From assembly GCF_014650915.1 (NCBI RefSeq), contig NZ_BMVW01000010.1, forward strand, positions 1 through 64,000: 64,000 nt of DNA, in the 5' to 3' direction. The first letter of the stretch is position 1, and the number at the start of each line of letters is the position of its first letter. The DNA is from Streptomyces poonensis (GTDB taxonomy: Bacteria > Actinomycetota > Actinomycetes > Streptomycetales > Streptomycetaceae). The notes beneath the pieces are model-generated. The model made no database searches. It had not been told where the DNA came from and worked only from the letters and a program-made list of their open reading frames with translations. A program made the position numbers and the translations under genes. Below, piece by piece: positions 26,701 to 34,558 of the stretch.

Positions 26701-28654
26701 CAAGCGGCACTTCCGCGAGCTGGGCGTGGACACCCAGGCCGAGGACTTCACGGTGGTCGGCATCGGCGACATGTCCGGTGACGTGTTCGGCAACGGCATG
26801 CTGCTGAGCGAGCACATCCGCCTGGTCGCCGCCTTCGACCACCGGCACATCTTCATCGACCCGACCCCGGACGCGGCCACCTCGTACGCCGAGCGCCGCC
26901 GGCTGTTCGAGCTGCCGCGCTCCTCGTGGGCCGACTACGACACCGCGCTGCTGTCGGCGGGCGGCGGCGTGTTCGAGCGGACCGCCAAGGCGATCCCGCT
27001 CAACAAGCACATCCGGGACGCCCTCGGCATCGAGGCGGGCGTCGGCAAGATGACCCCCGCCGACCTGATGAAGGCGATCCTGCAGGCGCCGGTCGACCTG
27101 CTGTGGAACGGCGGCATCGGTACGTACGTCAAGGCGTCCGCCGAGTCGCACGCGGACGTCGGCGACAAGGGCAACGACGCCATCCGCGTCGACGGCAAGG
27201 ACCTCCGGGCCAAGGTCGTCGGCGAGGGCGGCAACCTGGGCCTGACCCAGCTGGGCCGGATCGAGTTCGCGCGGCAGGGCGGCCGGATCAACACCGACGC
27301 CATCGACAACAGCGCGGGCGTGGACACCTCCGACCACGAGGTGAACATCAAGATCCTGCTCAACGGCCTGGTCACCGACGGCGACATGACCGTCAAGCAG
27401 CGCAACAAGCTGCTCGCCGAGATGACCGACGAGGTCGGCGCGCTGGTGCTGCGCAACAACTACGCGCAGAACACGGCGCTCGCCAACGCCCTCGCCCAGT
27501 CCAAGGACATGCTCCACGCCCAGCAGCGGTTCATCCGTCATCTGGTGCGCGCGGGCCGGCTCGACCGGGCGCTGGAGTTCCTCCCCACCGACCGCCAGAT
27601 CCGCGAGCGCCTCGCCGGCGGGCACGGCCTGACCGGCCCGGAGACGGCCGTGCTGCTGGCCTACACGAAGATCACGGTCGCCGAGGAGCTGCTGCACACC
27701 TCGCTGCCCGACGACCCGTATCTGCGCGGCCTGCTGCACGCGTACTTCCCGACGGCGCTGCGCGAGCAGTTCGCCGAGCACATCGACAGCCACCCGCTGC
27801 GCCGTGAGATCACCACGACCGTGCTGGTCAACGACACGGTCAACACGGGCGGTACGACCTATCTGCACCGGCTGCGGGAGGAGACCGGAGCCTCGCTGGA
27901 GGAGATCGTCCGGGCGCAGACCGCGGCCCGCGCGATCTTCCGCTCGGGGCCGGTGTGGGACGCGGTGGAGGCCCTGGACAACAAGGTCGAGGCCGAGGTG
28001 CAGACCCGGATCCGGCTGCACTCGCGCCGGCTGGTCGAGCGCGGTACGCGCTGGCTGCTCAACAACCGGCCGCAGCCGCTGGAGCTCACCGAGACCATCG
28101 CGTTCTTCGAGGAGGGCGTGGGCCGGGTCTGGGCCGAGCTGCCCAAGCTGCTGCGCGGCGCGGACCTGGAGTGGTACCAGAAGATCCACGACGAGCTGGC
28201 GGACGCGGGCGTCCCGGAGGAACTCGCCACACGGGTGGCCGGGTTCTCCTCCGCCTTCCCGGCGCTCGACATCGTCACGGTGGCCCACCGGGTGGACCGG
28301 GACCCGCTGGAGGTCGCCGAGGTCTACTACGACCTCGCGGACCGGCTGCGGATCACCCAGCTCATGGACCGCATCATCGAGCTGCCCCGCGCCGACCGCT
28401 GGCAGTCCATGGCCCGCGCGGCGATCCGCGAGGACCTGTACGCGGCCCACGCGGCGCTCACGTCCGACGTCCTGTCGGCGGGCAACGGCACGTCGACGCC
28501 CGAGCAGCGCTTCAAGGTGTGGGAGCAGAAGAACGCGCCGATCCTGAGCCGGGCGCGCACGACGCTGGAGGAGATCCACGGGTCGGACTCCTTCGACCTG
28601 GCGAACCTGTCGGTGGCGATGCGGACGATGCGGACGCTGCTGCGCAGCCAGTAG
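23714..28654 (+). CDS. gdh: NAD-dependent glutamate dehydrogenase, large (180-kDa) type
   Basis: A 1646-residue enzyme of the large GDH class first described in streptomycetes, converting glutamate to 2-oxoglutarate and ammonium with NAD. The N-terminal ~700 residues hold ACT-like and regulatory segments. The catalytic core includes GKVARGGLRWSDRREDFRTEI and the substrate lysine region VPVGAKGGFV around residues 845-885, with the dinucleotide-binding part containing GIGDMSGDVFGNGMLLSEHI and GEGGNLGLTQLGRIE. A helical C-terminal domain of ~500 residues follows. AGAGGA is correctly spaced before ATG 23714. The length matches the family, with no break. Confidence 0.97.
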   Translation: MQTKLDEAKAELLDRAARVAENSPVGGHLPTGTTGEGAPDRDTVLAYLQRYYLHTAPEDLTDRDPVDVLGAAFSHYRLAENRPQGTASVRVHTPTVEENGWTCSHSVVEVVTDDMPFLVDSVTNELSRQGRGIHVVIHPQIVVRRDVTGRLIELRTDSPAAGELPHDAHVESWIHVEIDRETDRADLKQITADLLRVLSDVREAVEDWEKMRDAAVRIADELPAEPVADDLRREEIEEARELLRWLADDHFTFLGYREYRLRDDDSLAAVAGTGLGILRADPKHHGEDDHPVSPSFERLPADARAKAREHRLLVLTKANSRATVHRPSYLDYVGVKKFDAEGNVIGERRFLGLFSSAAYTESVRRVPVVRRKVEEVLRRAGFSPNSHDGRDLLQILETYPRDELFQTPAGELLSIVTSVLYLQERRRLRLYLRQDEYGRYYSALVYLPRDRYTTAVRLRIIEILKEELGGISVDFTAWNTESVLSRLHFVVRVPQGTELPHLSDADKERIETRLVEATRSWADGFGEALNAEFGEERAAELLRRYGGAFTEGYKADHSPRSAVADLVRLEELGTAEDGEDFALSLYEPVGAGPGERRFKIYRKGGSVSLSAVLPVLSRLGVEVVDERPYELRCADRTTAWIYDFGLRMPKSENGNGDSLGDGGRERFQEAFAATWTGRAENDGFNALVLSAGLTWRQAMVLRAYAKYLRQAGSTFSQDYMEDTLRHNVHTTRLLVSLFEARMSPDRQKAGHELVDALLEELDSALDQVASLDEDRILRSFLTVIKATLRTNFFQEARGGRSHEYVSMKFDPQAIPDLPAPRPAYEIWVYSPRVEGVHLRFGKVARGGLRWSDRREDFRTEILGLVKAQMVKNTVIVPVGAKGGFVAKQLPDPGVDRDAWLAEGVASYRTFISALLDITDNMVAGEVVPPADVVRHDEDDTYLVVAADKGTATFSDIANEVAQSYNFWLGDAFASGGSAGYDHKKMGITARGAWESVKRHFRELGVDTQAEDFTVVGIGDMSGDVFGNGMLLSEHIRLVAAFDHRHIFIDPTPDAATSYAERRRLFELPRSSWADYDTALLSAGGGVFERTAKAIPLNKHIRDALGIEAGVGKMTPADLMKAILQAPVDLLWNGGIGTYVKASAESHADVGDKGNDAIRVDGKDLRAKVVGEGGNLGLTQLGRIEFARQGGRINTDAIDNSAGVDTSDHEVNIKILLNGLVTDGDMTVKQRNKLLAEMTDEVGALVLRNNYAQNTALANALAQSKDMLHAQQRFIRHLVRAGRLDRALEFLPTDRQIRERLAGGHGLTGPETAVLLAYTKITVAEELLHTSLPDDPYLRGLLHAYFPTALREQFAEHIDSHPLRREITTTVLVNDTVNTGGTTYLHRLREETGASLEEIVRAQTAARAIFRSGPVWDAVEALDNKVEAEVQTRIRLHSRRLVERGTRWLLNNRPQPLELTETIAFFEEGVGRVWAELPKLLRGADLEWYQKIHDELADAGVPEELATRVAGFSSAFPALDIVTVAHRVDRDPLEVAEVYYDLADRLRITQLMDRIIELPRADRWQSMARAAIREDLYAAHAALTSDVLSAGNGTSTPEQRFKVWEQKNAPILSRARTTLEEIHGSDSFDLANLSVAMRTMRTLLRSQ

Positions 28655-28666
28655 GGCGAACGAAGG

Positions 28667-28708
28667 CGGGGGCGCCCCCGGGCCCTGGTGGGTCCGGGGG
28701 CGCCCCCG
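28667..28708 (+). terminator. gdh terminator
   Basis: A 19-bp stem (28667-28685 with 28690-28708, one G-U pair) closes on a TGGT loop and starts 13 bases after the gdh stop. Each arm contains the self-complementary core GGGGGCGCCCCC, so alternative foldings exist. Confidence 0.85.
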
Positions 28709-28802
28709 TTCGGCGCGCGGGGAGTGCCTTTCCGGGGCAAACAGGATGTTCGGGTTATCGTTGCCCCGATTGTCCGACAGGCGACAGGGAGGACCCGGGC
28801 CC

Positions 28803-29285
28803 GTGACAGTGAACCTCGCCGGAGTGCGCGGGCCCGCCCGGGGCACCGGTGCCTTTCCGGCGCGTGTACGGACCCGTCGTCTCGCCGTCGAGGTCGTGAA
28901 GTTCGGGATCGTCGGCGGCAGCGGAGTCGGCGTCAACCTCCTGGTCTTCAACGCCCTGCTGCACGGCTGGGCCGTGCCGCCCATGGTGGCCACGGTGATC
29001 GCCAGCTGCCTCGCCATGGCCACCAACTACCTGGGCTTCCGCTTCTTCGCCTACCGCGACCGGGCGGCGCGCGCCCGGCGTCAGATCGCCCTGTTCCTCG
29101 TCTTCAGCTGCCTCGGCATCCTCATGGAGAGCGGGCTGTTCTACGTCGCCCATGACGGCCTGGGCCTGAGCGGACCGGTCGGTTCCAATGTGGCGAAGGC
29201 CCTGTCGATCGGGCTCGCCTCGGCGTTCCGCTTCCTCGTCTACCGGACGTGGGTGTTCGCCCGGGCTACTTCTTCCCGCCCGTGA
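28803..29285 (+). CDS. GtrA-family membrane protein
   Basis: A 160-residue protein with four predicted transmembrane helices in the GtrA fold (VEVVKFGIVGGSGVGVNLLVFNALL; MATNYLGFRFFAYRD; ALSIGLASAFRFLVYRTWVF). GtrA-like proteins are proposed to flip or help export undecaprenyl-linked sugars used to decorate surface polymers, which fits the neighbouring polymer-export genes. GTG 28803 is preceded by GGGAGGA. Its 3' end overlaps the convergent ABC ATPase gene by 20 bases. Confidence 0.88.
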   Translation: MTVNLAGVRGPARGTGAFPARVRTRRLAVEVVKFGIVGGSGVGVNLLVFNALLHGWAVPPMVATVIASCLAMATNYLGFRFFAYRDRAARARRQIALFLVFSCLGILMESGLFYVAHDGLGLSGPVGSNVAKALSIGLASAFRFLVYRTWVFARATSSRP

Positions 29286-30102
29286 ACTTCTCGTACTCCT
29301 TCAGCACGTCCGCCGTCGGCCCGTCCATGCGCAGTTCGCCGCGCTCCAGCCACAGCACCCGGTCGCAGGTGTCCCGGATCGACTTGTTGTTGTGGCTGAC
29401 CAGGAAGACGGTGCCCGCGTGCTTGCGCAGTTCGCGGATACGGGCCTCGGAGCGCTTCTGGAAGGAGCGGTCGCCGGTGGCGAGGGCCTCGTCGACGAGG
29501 AGGACGTCGTGGTCCTTGGCGGCGGCGATGGAGAACCGCAGCCGCGCGGCCATGCCGGAGGAGTACGTGCGCATCGGCAGCGTGATGAAGTCGCCCTTCT
29601 CGTTGATCCCGGAGAAGTCGACGATTTCCTGGTAGCGCTCCCTGACCTGGTCGCGGGACATGCCCATGGCGAGGCCGCCGAGGAAGACGTTGCGCTCGCC
29701 GGTGAGGTCACTCATCAGGGCCGCGTTGACGCCGAGGAGGGAGGGCTGGCCGTCGGTGTAGATGCGGCCGTTCTCCACGGGCAGCAGGCCGGCGACGGCC
29801 TTGAGGAGGGTGGACTTGCCGGAGCCGTTCGTCCCGATCAGTCCGATGGCCTCCCCGCGGTACGCGGTGAAGGACACGTTCCGCACCGCGTGCACCCTGC
29901 GGACGCCCGCCGCCTTCTCGGTCTTCTTCCGGCGCAGGATGCGGTTGAGCGCGGCGGTGGCGGTGCCACGGCCGGCGCCGGTGCCGTTGACGCGGTAGAC
30001 GATGTCGACGCGGTCGGCGATGACGGTGGGGACGCGCTCGGCGGTGTCGGTGCCGTGCGTGCTCCGCGGGCCCTCGGCGGGGCGGGTGATGGTGTCAGCC
30101 AC
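29266..30102 (-). CDS. Polysaccharide/teichoic acid export ABC transporter, ATP-binding protein (TagH/Wzt-like)
   Basis: A 278-residue ATPase with Walker A GTNGSGKST at 90-98, a Q-loop-like region, a degenerate signature TYSSGMAARLRFS, Walker B DVLLVDEALATGD and switch histidine in LVSHNNKSI. The signature YSSGMAARL and the EALATGD ending are typical of exporters for teichoic acids and O-antigens. The permease is encoded directly upstream with an 8-base overlap. There is no C-terminal carbohydrate-binding domain as in some Wzt proteins. The exported polymer is unknown; nearby TagF and GT87 genes suggest a phosphate- or glycosyl-containing wall polymer. Confidence 0.92.
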   Translation of the reverse strand: MADTITRPAEGPRSTHGTDTAERVPTVIADRVDIVYRVNGTGAGRGTATAALNRILRRKKTEKAAGVRRVHAVRNVSFTAYRGEAIGLIGTNGSGKSTLLKAVAGLLPVENGRIYTDGQPSLLGVNAALMSDLTGERNVFLGGLAMGMSRDQVRERYQEIVDFSGINEKGDFITLPMRTYSSGMAARLRFSIAAAKDHDVLLVDEALATGDRSFQKRSEARIRELRKHAGTVFLVSHNNKSIRDTCDRVLWLERGELRMDGPTADVLKEYEKFTGGKK

Positions 30103-31021
30103 GGCCGTACGTCTCCTCAGCCTTCCAGAAGTAGATGAAGCCGCCGATGCCGGCGAGCAGGGCCCAGCCCAGGGCGACGGCCCAGACGTGGTCGGGGAGC
30201 TGGCTCCCCTGGAAGCTGTCGATCAGCGCGAACCGCATGAGGTCGATGTAGACGGCGGCCGGGTTGTACTCCAGCACGGTGTGCACCCAGGACGGGAGGT
30301 CGCGGTCGGCGAGGACCACGTCGAGGCTCCACATCACGCCCGACGCGTACATCCAGGTGCGCAGCACGAACGGCATCAGCTGGGAGACGTCGGGCGTCTT
30401 CGCCCCGAAGCGGGCCATGGCCATCGCCACGCCCGCGTTGAACGTGAACTGCAGTACGAGCGCGGGCACGATCAGCAGCCAGGACGCGGTGACGGGGACG
30501 CCGCAGGCGAGCAGGATGACGACCAGCACGATCATCGAGAACAGCAGCTGCTGGAGCTGTTGCAGACAGTACGACAGGGGCAGCGAGGCCCGTGGGAAGT
30601 GCAGGGCGCGGACGAGACCGAGGCTGCCGGAGACGGCCTTCGTGCCCGCCATGATCGAGCTCTGCGTGAACGTCCACACGAAGACGCCGGTCACCAGGAA
30701 CGGCACGTAGTCGGGCACGCCCCGCTTGGTGCCCATCAGGACGCCGAAGATCAGGTAGTAGACCGCGGCGTTCAACAGCGGGTTCACGACCTGCCAGAGC
30801 TGGCCGAGCTTGGCTTGGCTGTACTGCGCGGTGAGCTTGGCGGTGGCGAAGGCGGTGATGAAGTGCCGGCGCGCCCACAGCTGCCGTACGTACTGCGGCA
30901 GCGAGGGCCGGGCGCCGCTGACGCTGAGGCCGTGGCGCGCGGCGAGCTGCGCGGGGGACTCGGCGGCGGCCGGTGCGGAGCCGGCCGTCGTCGGGGGCGG
31001 TGTGTGGAGGACCTGGCTCAC
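30095..31021 (-). CDS. Polysaccharide/teichoic acid export ABC transporter, permease (TagG/Wzm-like)
   Basis: A 308-residue ABC-2 type permease with six hydrophobic segments, for example PLLNAAVYYLIFGVLMG, MIVLVVILLACGVPV and AVALGWALLAGIGGFIYFW. The amphipathic N-terminal block RHFITAFATAKLTAQYSQAKLGQLWQVVNP is typical of TagG/Wzm exporters. I chose GTG 31021 (VSQVLHTPPP) because further upstream there is only low-complexity sequence and the putative TetR operators; the ribosome binding site is weak. It forms a two-gene unit with the downstream ATPase and is divergent from a TetR regulator. Confidence 0.9.
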   Translation of the reverse strand: MSQVLHTPPPTTAGSAPAAAESPAQLAARHGLSVSGARPSLPQYVRQLWARRHFITAFATAKLTAQYSQAKLGQLWQVVNPLLNAAVYYLIFGVLMGTKRGVPDYVPFLVTGVFVWTFTQSSIMAGTKAVSGSLGLVRALHFPRASLPLSYCLQQLQQLLFSMIVLVVILLACGVPVTASWLLIVPALVLQFTFNAGVAMAMARFGAKTPDVSQLMPFVLRTWMYASGVMWSLDVVLADRDLPSWVHTVLEYNPAAVYIDLMRFALIDSFQGSQLPDHVWAVALGWALLAGIGGFIYFWKAEETYGRG

Positions 31022-31076
31022 ATCCGCTGCTTTCGCTCGGGGGGTGGCGTCCCGCGCTCCGCTCTCGTGCGGGGTT

Positions 31077-31106
31077 ACGTCGGGACGGGACCGTATCGTC
31101 GCAACG
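31077..31106. promoter_or_regulatory. Putative TetR operator, copy 1
   Basis: The first of two 30-bp direct repeats (25 of 30 positions identical) in the gap between the exporter permease and the tetR-type gene. Its core CGTATCGTCGCAACG (31092-31106) is an imperfect palindrome. It lies 56 bases upstream of the permease start. Confidence 0.55.
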
Positions 31107-31124
31107 TGAGAGTAGGGGTGATCG

Positions 31125-31154
31125 ACGTCGGAACGCAACCGTTTCGTCGTAACG
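31125..31154. promoter_or_regulatory. Putative TetR operator, copy 2
   Basis: The second 30-bp repeat. Its core CGTTTCGTCGTAACG (31140-31154) is palindromic apart from one mismatched pair and the central base. It begins 48 bp after copy 1 starts and ends 17 bases before the TetR start codon, a position suited to autorepression. Confidence 0.6.
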
Positions 31155-31171
31155 CCCCTATGCTGGTCGGC

Positions 31172-31819
31172 ATGACTGCGAACGCCGACGCCGCCGACGC
31201 CTCCGGGGCGCCGCCGCGCAGGCCGCGCCGACGGGCTCCCGCCGGGGCTGCCGTGCTGCGCGAGGACGTGACGGAGGCCATCCGCGCCGCGGTCTTCGAG
31301 GAACTCGCGGCCGTCGGCTACGCCCGGATGTCCATCGAGGGCATCGCGCGCCGCGCGGGCGTGGGCAAGACGGCGGTCTACCGCCGCTGGCGCTCGAAGC
31401 TCCACCTGGTCCTGGATCTGGTCTCGGCCGTGGCGGTGCAGGGCCTGCCGGTGCCGGACACAGGAGCGCTCGAGACGGATCTGTGGCTGCTGTACGAGGT
31501 GACCTCCCGGGCCCTGCGCCACCCGGTGGCCGGCCAGGTCATCCCCGATCTCCAGGCGGAGGCGGCCCGCAACCCGGAGATCGCCGAGGCCCTGCAGAAG
31601 GCCCTGCGCGAGGGGCAGCAGGGCGTCGCGAGCGGCATCGTCCGGGCGGCGGCCGGGCGCGGCGAGATCCGTGCGGACGTCGACGAGGACCTGGCCCTGG
31701 ACCTGATCTCCGGCCCGCTCTACTGGCGTGCGGTGGTGGTCCGTACGCCGAAGAAGCTGCCGAAGGACTATCTGCGGGGCCTGGCCAGGGCGACGACGGC
31801 GGCGCTCAAGGCGCTGTAG
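31172..31819 (+). CDS. TetR/AcrR-family transcriptional regulator
   Basis: A 215-residue regulator. The N-terminal helix-turn-helix reads EDVTEAIRAAVFEELAAVGYARMSIEGIARRAGVGKTAVYRRW in sequence, a textbook TetR DNA-binding domain, and the all-helical C-terminal domain resembles TetR_C subgroups with unknown ligands. ATG 31172 (MTANADAADASG) is preferred; ATG 31160 would add four residues. It is divergent from the polymer exporter, with two palindromic repeats in between, so it probably controls itself and the exporter. Confidence 0.92.
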   Translation: MTANADAADASGAPPRRPRRRAPAGAAVLREDVTEAIRAAVFEELAAVGYARMSIEGIARRAGVGKTAVYRRWRSKLHLVLDLVSAVAVQGLPVPDTGALETDLWLLYEVTSRALRHPVAGQVIPDLQAEAARNPEIAEALQKALREGQQGVASGIVRAAAGRGEIRADVDEDLALDLISGPLYWRAVVVRTPKKLPKDYLRGLARATTAALKAL

Positions 31820-31852
31820 GGGGCGCGCTCTTCGCTGTAGGGGGCCGTTGCG

Positions 31853-33202
31853 TCAGAACGACACAGGCGTCCGTGCGGGATGCCGGAGTGCTCGGCGTCC
31901 CGCACGGAAGACCGGCGGCGGAGGGCCGTGGCGCCCGGCCGTGCCGCGCCACAGCCGGGCGAAGGAGAGCGCCGCCGCGGCCGTCAGCAGGCCGTTGCGC
32001 AGGAGCAGCAGCGCACAGCCCGTCCAGGTGCCGTGAATGACCTCCTTGTAGAGCGGGGGGTACATCACCGCGGTGACCGCCGTGGCCGCGACGAGCAGCG
32101 CGGCGACCGGGCGCTGAGCGGTGTGCCGCGAGGTCAGGCACACGGCGGCGAGCCCCAGCAGCCACACCATGTACTGCGGGCTGATCACCCTGCTGGTGAC
32201 GGTGAGGAGCAGGACGGCGCACAGCGCGGCGTCGTACGGAGTGGCCGGTGACCAGCGGCGGGCCCGCAGCCGCCACAGCAGCAGGGCGCCGAGGGCGGCG
32301 GCGGTCAGGGCGAGCGAGGCCGCGGCCGCCTGCGGCACGTACGGGCCCACGTACTCCAGCGCGCCGTACCGGTAGCGCACGGTCCCCTCCCAGCCGGCCC
32401 GGCGGGCCAGTGCCAGGGCCGTGCCGCCCAGCGACTCGATCTGCACGCCCCGCCCGCCCTGCTGGCGCAGGAAGCCGAACGGATGCGGGAAGAGGACGGC
32501 GAGCGCGGCCAGCAGTACGCCCGTGGTGACCACGGCCGCCGTCCAGGTCTCCTTCGTCGTCCGGCCCCGGGGCGTGCCGATCACCGCCAGCGCGGGCCAG
32601 ATCTTCACCAGGGCGCCCAGGGCGGCCAGCGCACCGCACGCGCGCGGGGACCCCGTCATCGCCAGCAGGGCGACGACGGCGAAGGCGGTGACCTGCACGT
32701 CGTAGCGCGCCAGCGGCAGGTGCAGCAGCAGCGGCAGGGCCGCGGTCCACAGGGCGGCGCCGCGCAGGCTGTGCCCGGAACGTGTCCCCGCGCGCGTGAG
32801 GGCGATCGCGATGACGGCGTCCGCGGCGAGGGTCAGCGTCACGAAGGCCTGGAAGTACGTCAGGCCGGGCAGCGCCCCGGGCGCCAGCAGCACGGGCCCG
32901 GCGCCCGGCGGGTACTGCCACAGCGGGTCGCCCGCCGGATAGGCGCCCTGCGACAGGACGCCGTACCACCGGGCGTACAGGTGATGGACCTCGCGGGCGA
33001 CGCCACCGCCACCCAGAAGGCGCGCATGGTCATGGGTGAGCACCCACAGCATCAGGGCGCGCGTGGCCAGCCAGACGGCGGCGAGGGGCAGCGGGCGGGA
33101 ACGGACGAGGGAGAACAGACGGGCGCGGAGGTGGGGGAGCAGGGGGGACGGGAGGAGGGGAGGGAGGGGGAGAAGGGCGAGAAGGCGGGATCGGCGTCTC
33201 AT
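31853..33202 (-). CDS. Multi-pass glycosyltransferase, GT87/DUF2029-like
   Basis: A 449-residue protein with roughly ten hydrophobic helices, in the style of polyprenyl-phosphate-mannose-dependent mannosyltransferases (GT-C fold, DUF2029/GT87). Supporting blocks are ARWYGVLSQGAYPAGDPLWQYPPGAGP, YDVQVTAFAVVALL, GALVKIWPALAVIG and SRVISPQYMVWLLGL, which match the family pattern as I remember it. It would act on the outer face of the membrane, building a lipid-linked or wall glycan. The N-terminal 35 residues are Leu/Pro/Arg-rich, so the exact start is uncertain. Confidence 0.82.
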   Translation of the reverse strand: MRRRSRLLALLPLPPLLPSPLLPHLRARLFSLVRSRPLPLAAVWLATRALMLWVLTHDHARLLGGGGVAREVHHLYARWYGVLSQGAYPAGDPLWQYPPGAGPVLLAPGALPGLTYFQAFVTLTLAADAVIAIALTRAGTRSGHSLRGAALWTAALPLLLHLPLARYDVQVTAFAVVALLAMTGSPRACGALAALGALVKIWPALAVIGTPRGRTTKETWTAAVVTTGVLLAALAVLFPHPFGFLRQQGGRGVQIESLGGTALALARRAGWEGTVRYRYGALEYVGPYVPQAAAASLALTAAALGALLLWRLRARRWSPATPYDAALCAVLLLTVTSRVISPQYMVWLLGLAAVCLTSRHTAQRPVAALLVAATAVTAVMYPPLYKEVIHGTWTGCALLLLRNGLLTAAAALSFARLWRGTAGRHGPPPPVFRAGRRALRHPARTPVSF

Positions 33203-33307
33203 CAGCCGGGATCGTAGGCGGCATGTACGCCGTAACCGCGGTGATACGCCGTCGAAGCAGGAAAAGGTGACTATAGGTGACCAGTCGGAACGAACCGCCC
33301 GCGCGGG

Positions 33308-33835
33308 CTACAGGCAGTCCGGTGTCTGCTCCAGTGCCGCCGCGTCCAGGGTGGTCGTCAGGCGGTCGAGCCGGGTGCGCAGGTCGAGCAGTTCGTCGAG
33401 GTCGAAGCCGGTCGCGGCCACGATGTGGCGCGGTACCTGGAGCGCTCTCTCCCGCAGGGCCACACCCTCCTCGGTCGGCCGCACGTTCACCGACCGCTCG
33501 TCGCGCGCACTGCGTTCGCGCCGCACCAGTCCCGCCGCCTCCAGTCGCTTCAACAGCGGCGACAGGGTGCCGGAGTCGAGGCGCAGACGCTCGCCGACCT
33601 TCTTCACGGGCAGCTCGCCGTGCTCCCACAGCACCAGCATCACCAGGTACTGCGGGTAGGTGAGGCCGAGATCCTTCAGGAGCACCCGGTAGACGCCGTT
33701 GAAGGCGCGCGAGGCAGCGCTCAGCGAGAAGCAGATCTGCTTCTCGAGGCGGAGCAGGTCGCCTTCTTCGGGAGCCCCGGGAGCCCCGGGAGCCCCGGGG
33801 GCCCGGGATGCGGCGGTGGCGCGGCTCGTGGTCAT
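33308..33835 (-). CDS. ohrR: Organic hydroperoxide sensor, MarR family (OhrR)
   Basis: A 175-residue MarR-type regulator with the OhrR hallmark cysteine in KQICFSLSAASRAFN (C35), the residue whose oxidation releases the protein from DNA. The winged helix follows (LPVKKVGERLRLDSGTLSPLLKRLEAAGLVRR). An N-terminal Gly-Ala-Pro stretch comes from a 9-bp tandem repeat (GGAGCCCCG, about four units near 33770-33805). It is divergent from ohr across 120 bases containing nested palindromes, the usual OhrR-ohr arrangement. Confidence 0.95.
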   Translation of the reverse strand: MTTSRATAASRAPGAPGAPGAPEEGDLLRLEKQICFSLSAASRAFNGVYRVLLKDLGLTYPQYLVMLVLWEHGELPVKKVGERLRLDSGTLSPLLKRLEAAGLVRRERSARDERSVNVRPTEEGVALRERALQVPRHIVAATGFDLDELLDLRTRLDRLTTTLDAAALEQTPDCL

Positions 33836-33865
33836 GACACAAGGGTACGTCGGAACGGCATTTAG

Positions 33866-33884
33866 TTGTGCACAATTGAATTGT
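33866..33884. promoter_or_regulatory. OhrR operator candidate (nested palindromes)
   Basis: TTGTGCACAA (33866-33875) and ACAATTGAATTGT (33872-33884) are two perfect overlapping palindromes in an AT-rich patch of a very GC-rich genome, between ohrR and ohr. Position and symmetry fit a MarR-family operator controlling both genes. Confidence 0.7.
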
Positions 33885-33955
33885 GTGCTCTACTCGTCCC
33901 GTGAGGCGGCCGCACGCGCCGCCGCAACGACTGACTCCGAGAGGGATGGTCATCC

Positions 33956-34369
<414 letters not shown>

Positions 34370-34558
34370 GGCACACGCCCCCGCGTCCGGCCCGGCGTCC
34401 GTCAGCGTCCCGGCCGCCCCGTGGGACGCCAGGGGGCCGGGGGCCGGGTGGGCGTGGGGTGCGACGTCGCTGTCATGCGGCTGCTTTCGGCTAGGGGCTG
34501 CGGTTCCAGGGCTTCGGTTCCGGGACTCCGGCCCGCGGGCCGGAGGACGCTGCAGCGG

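Noticed and set aside
23798..29026. A 1742-codon open frame antisense to NAD-GDH
   Set aside because: It is exactly complementary to a gene with clear catalytic motifs. In such high-GC DNA the antisense frame stays open because stops are rare. Its product is Val/Leu/Arg/Gly-rich with no domain.
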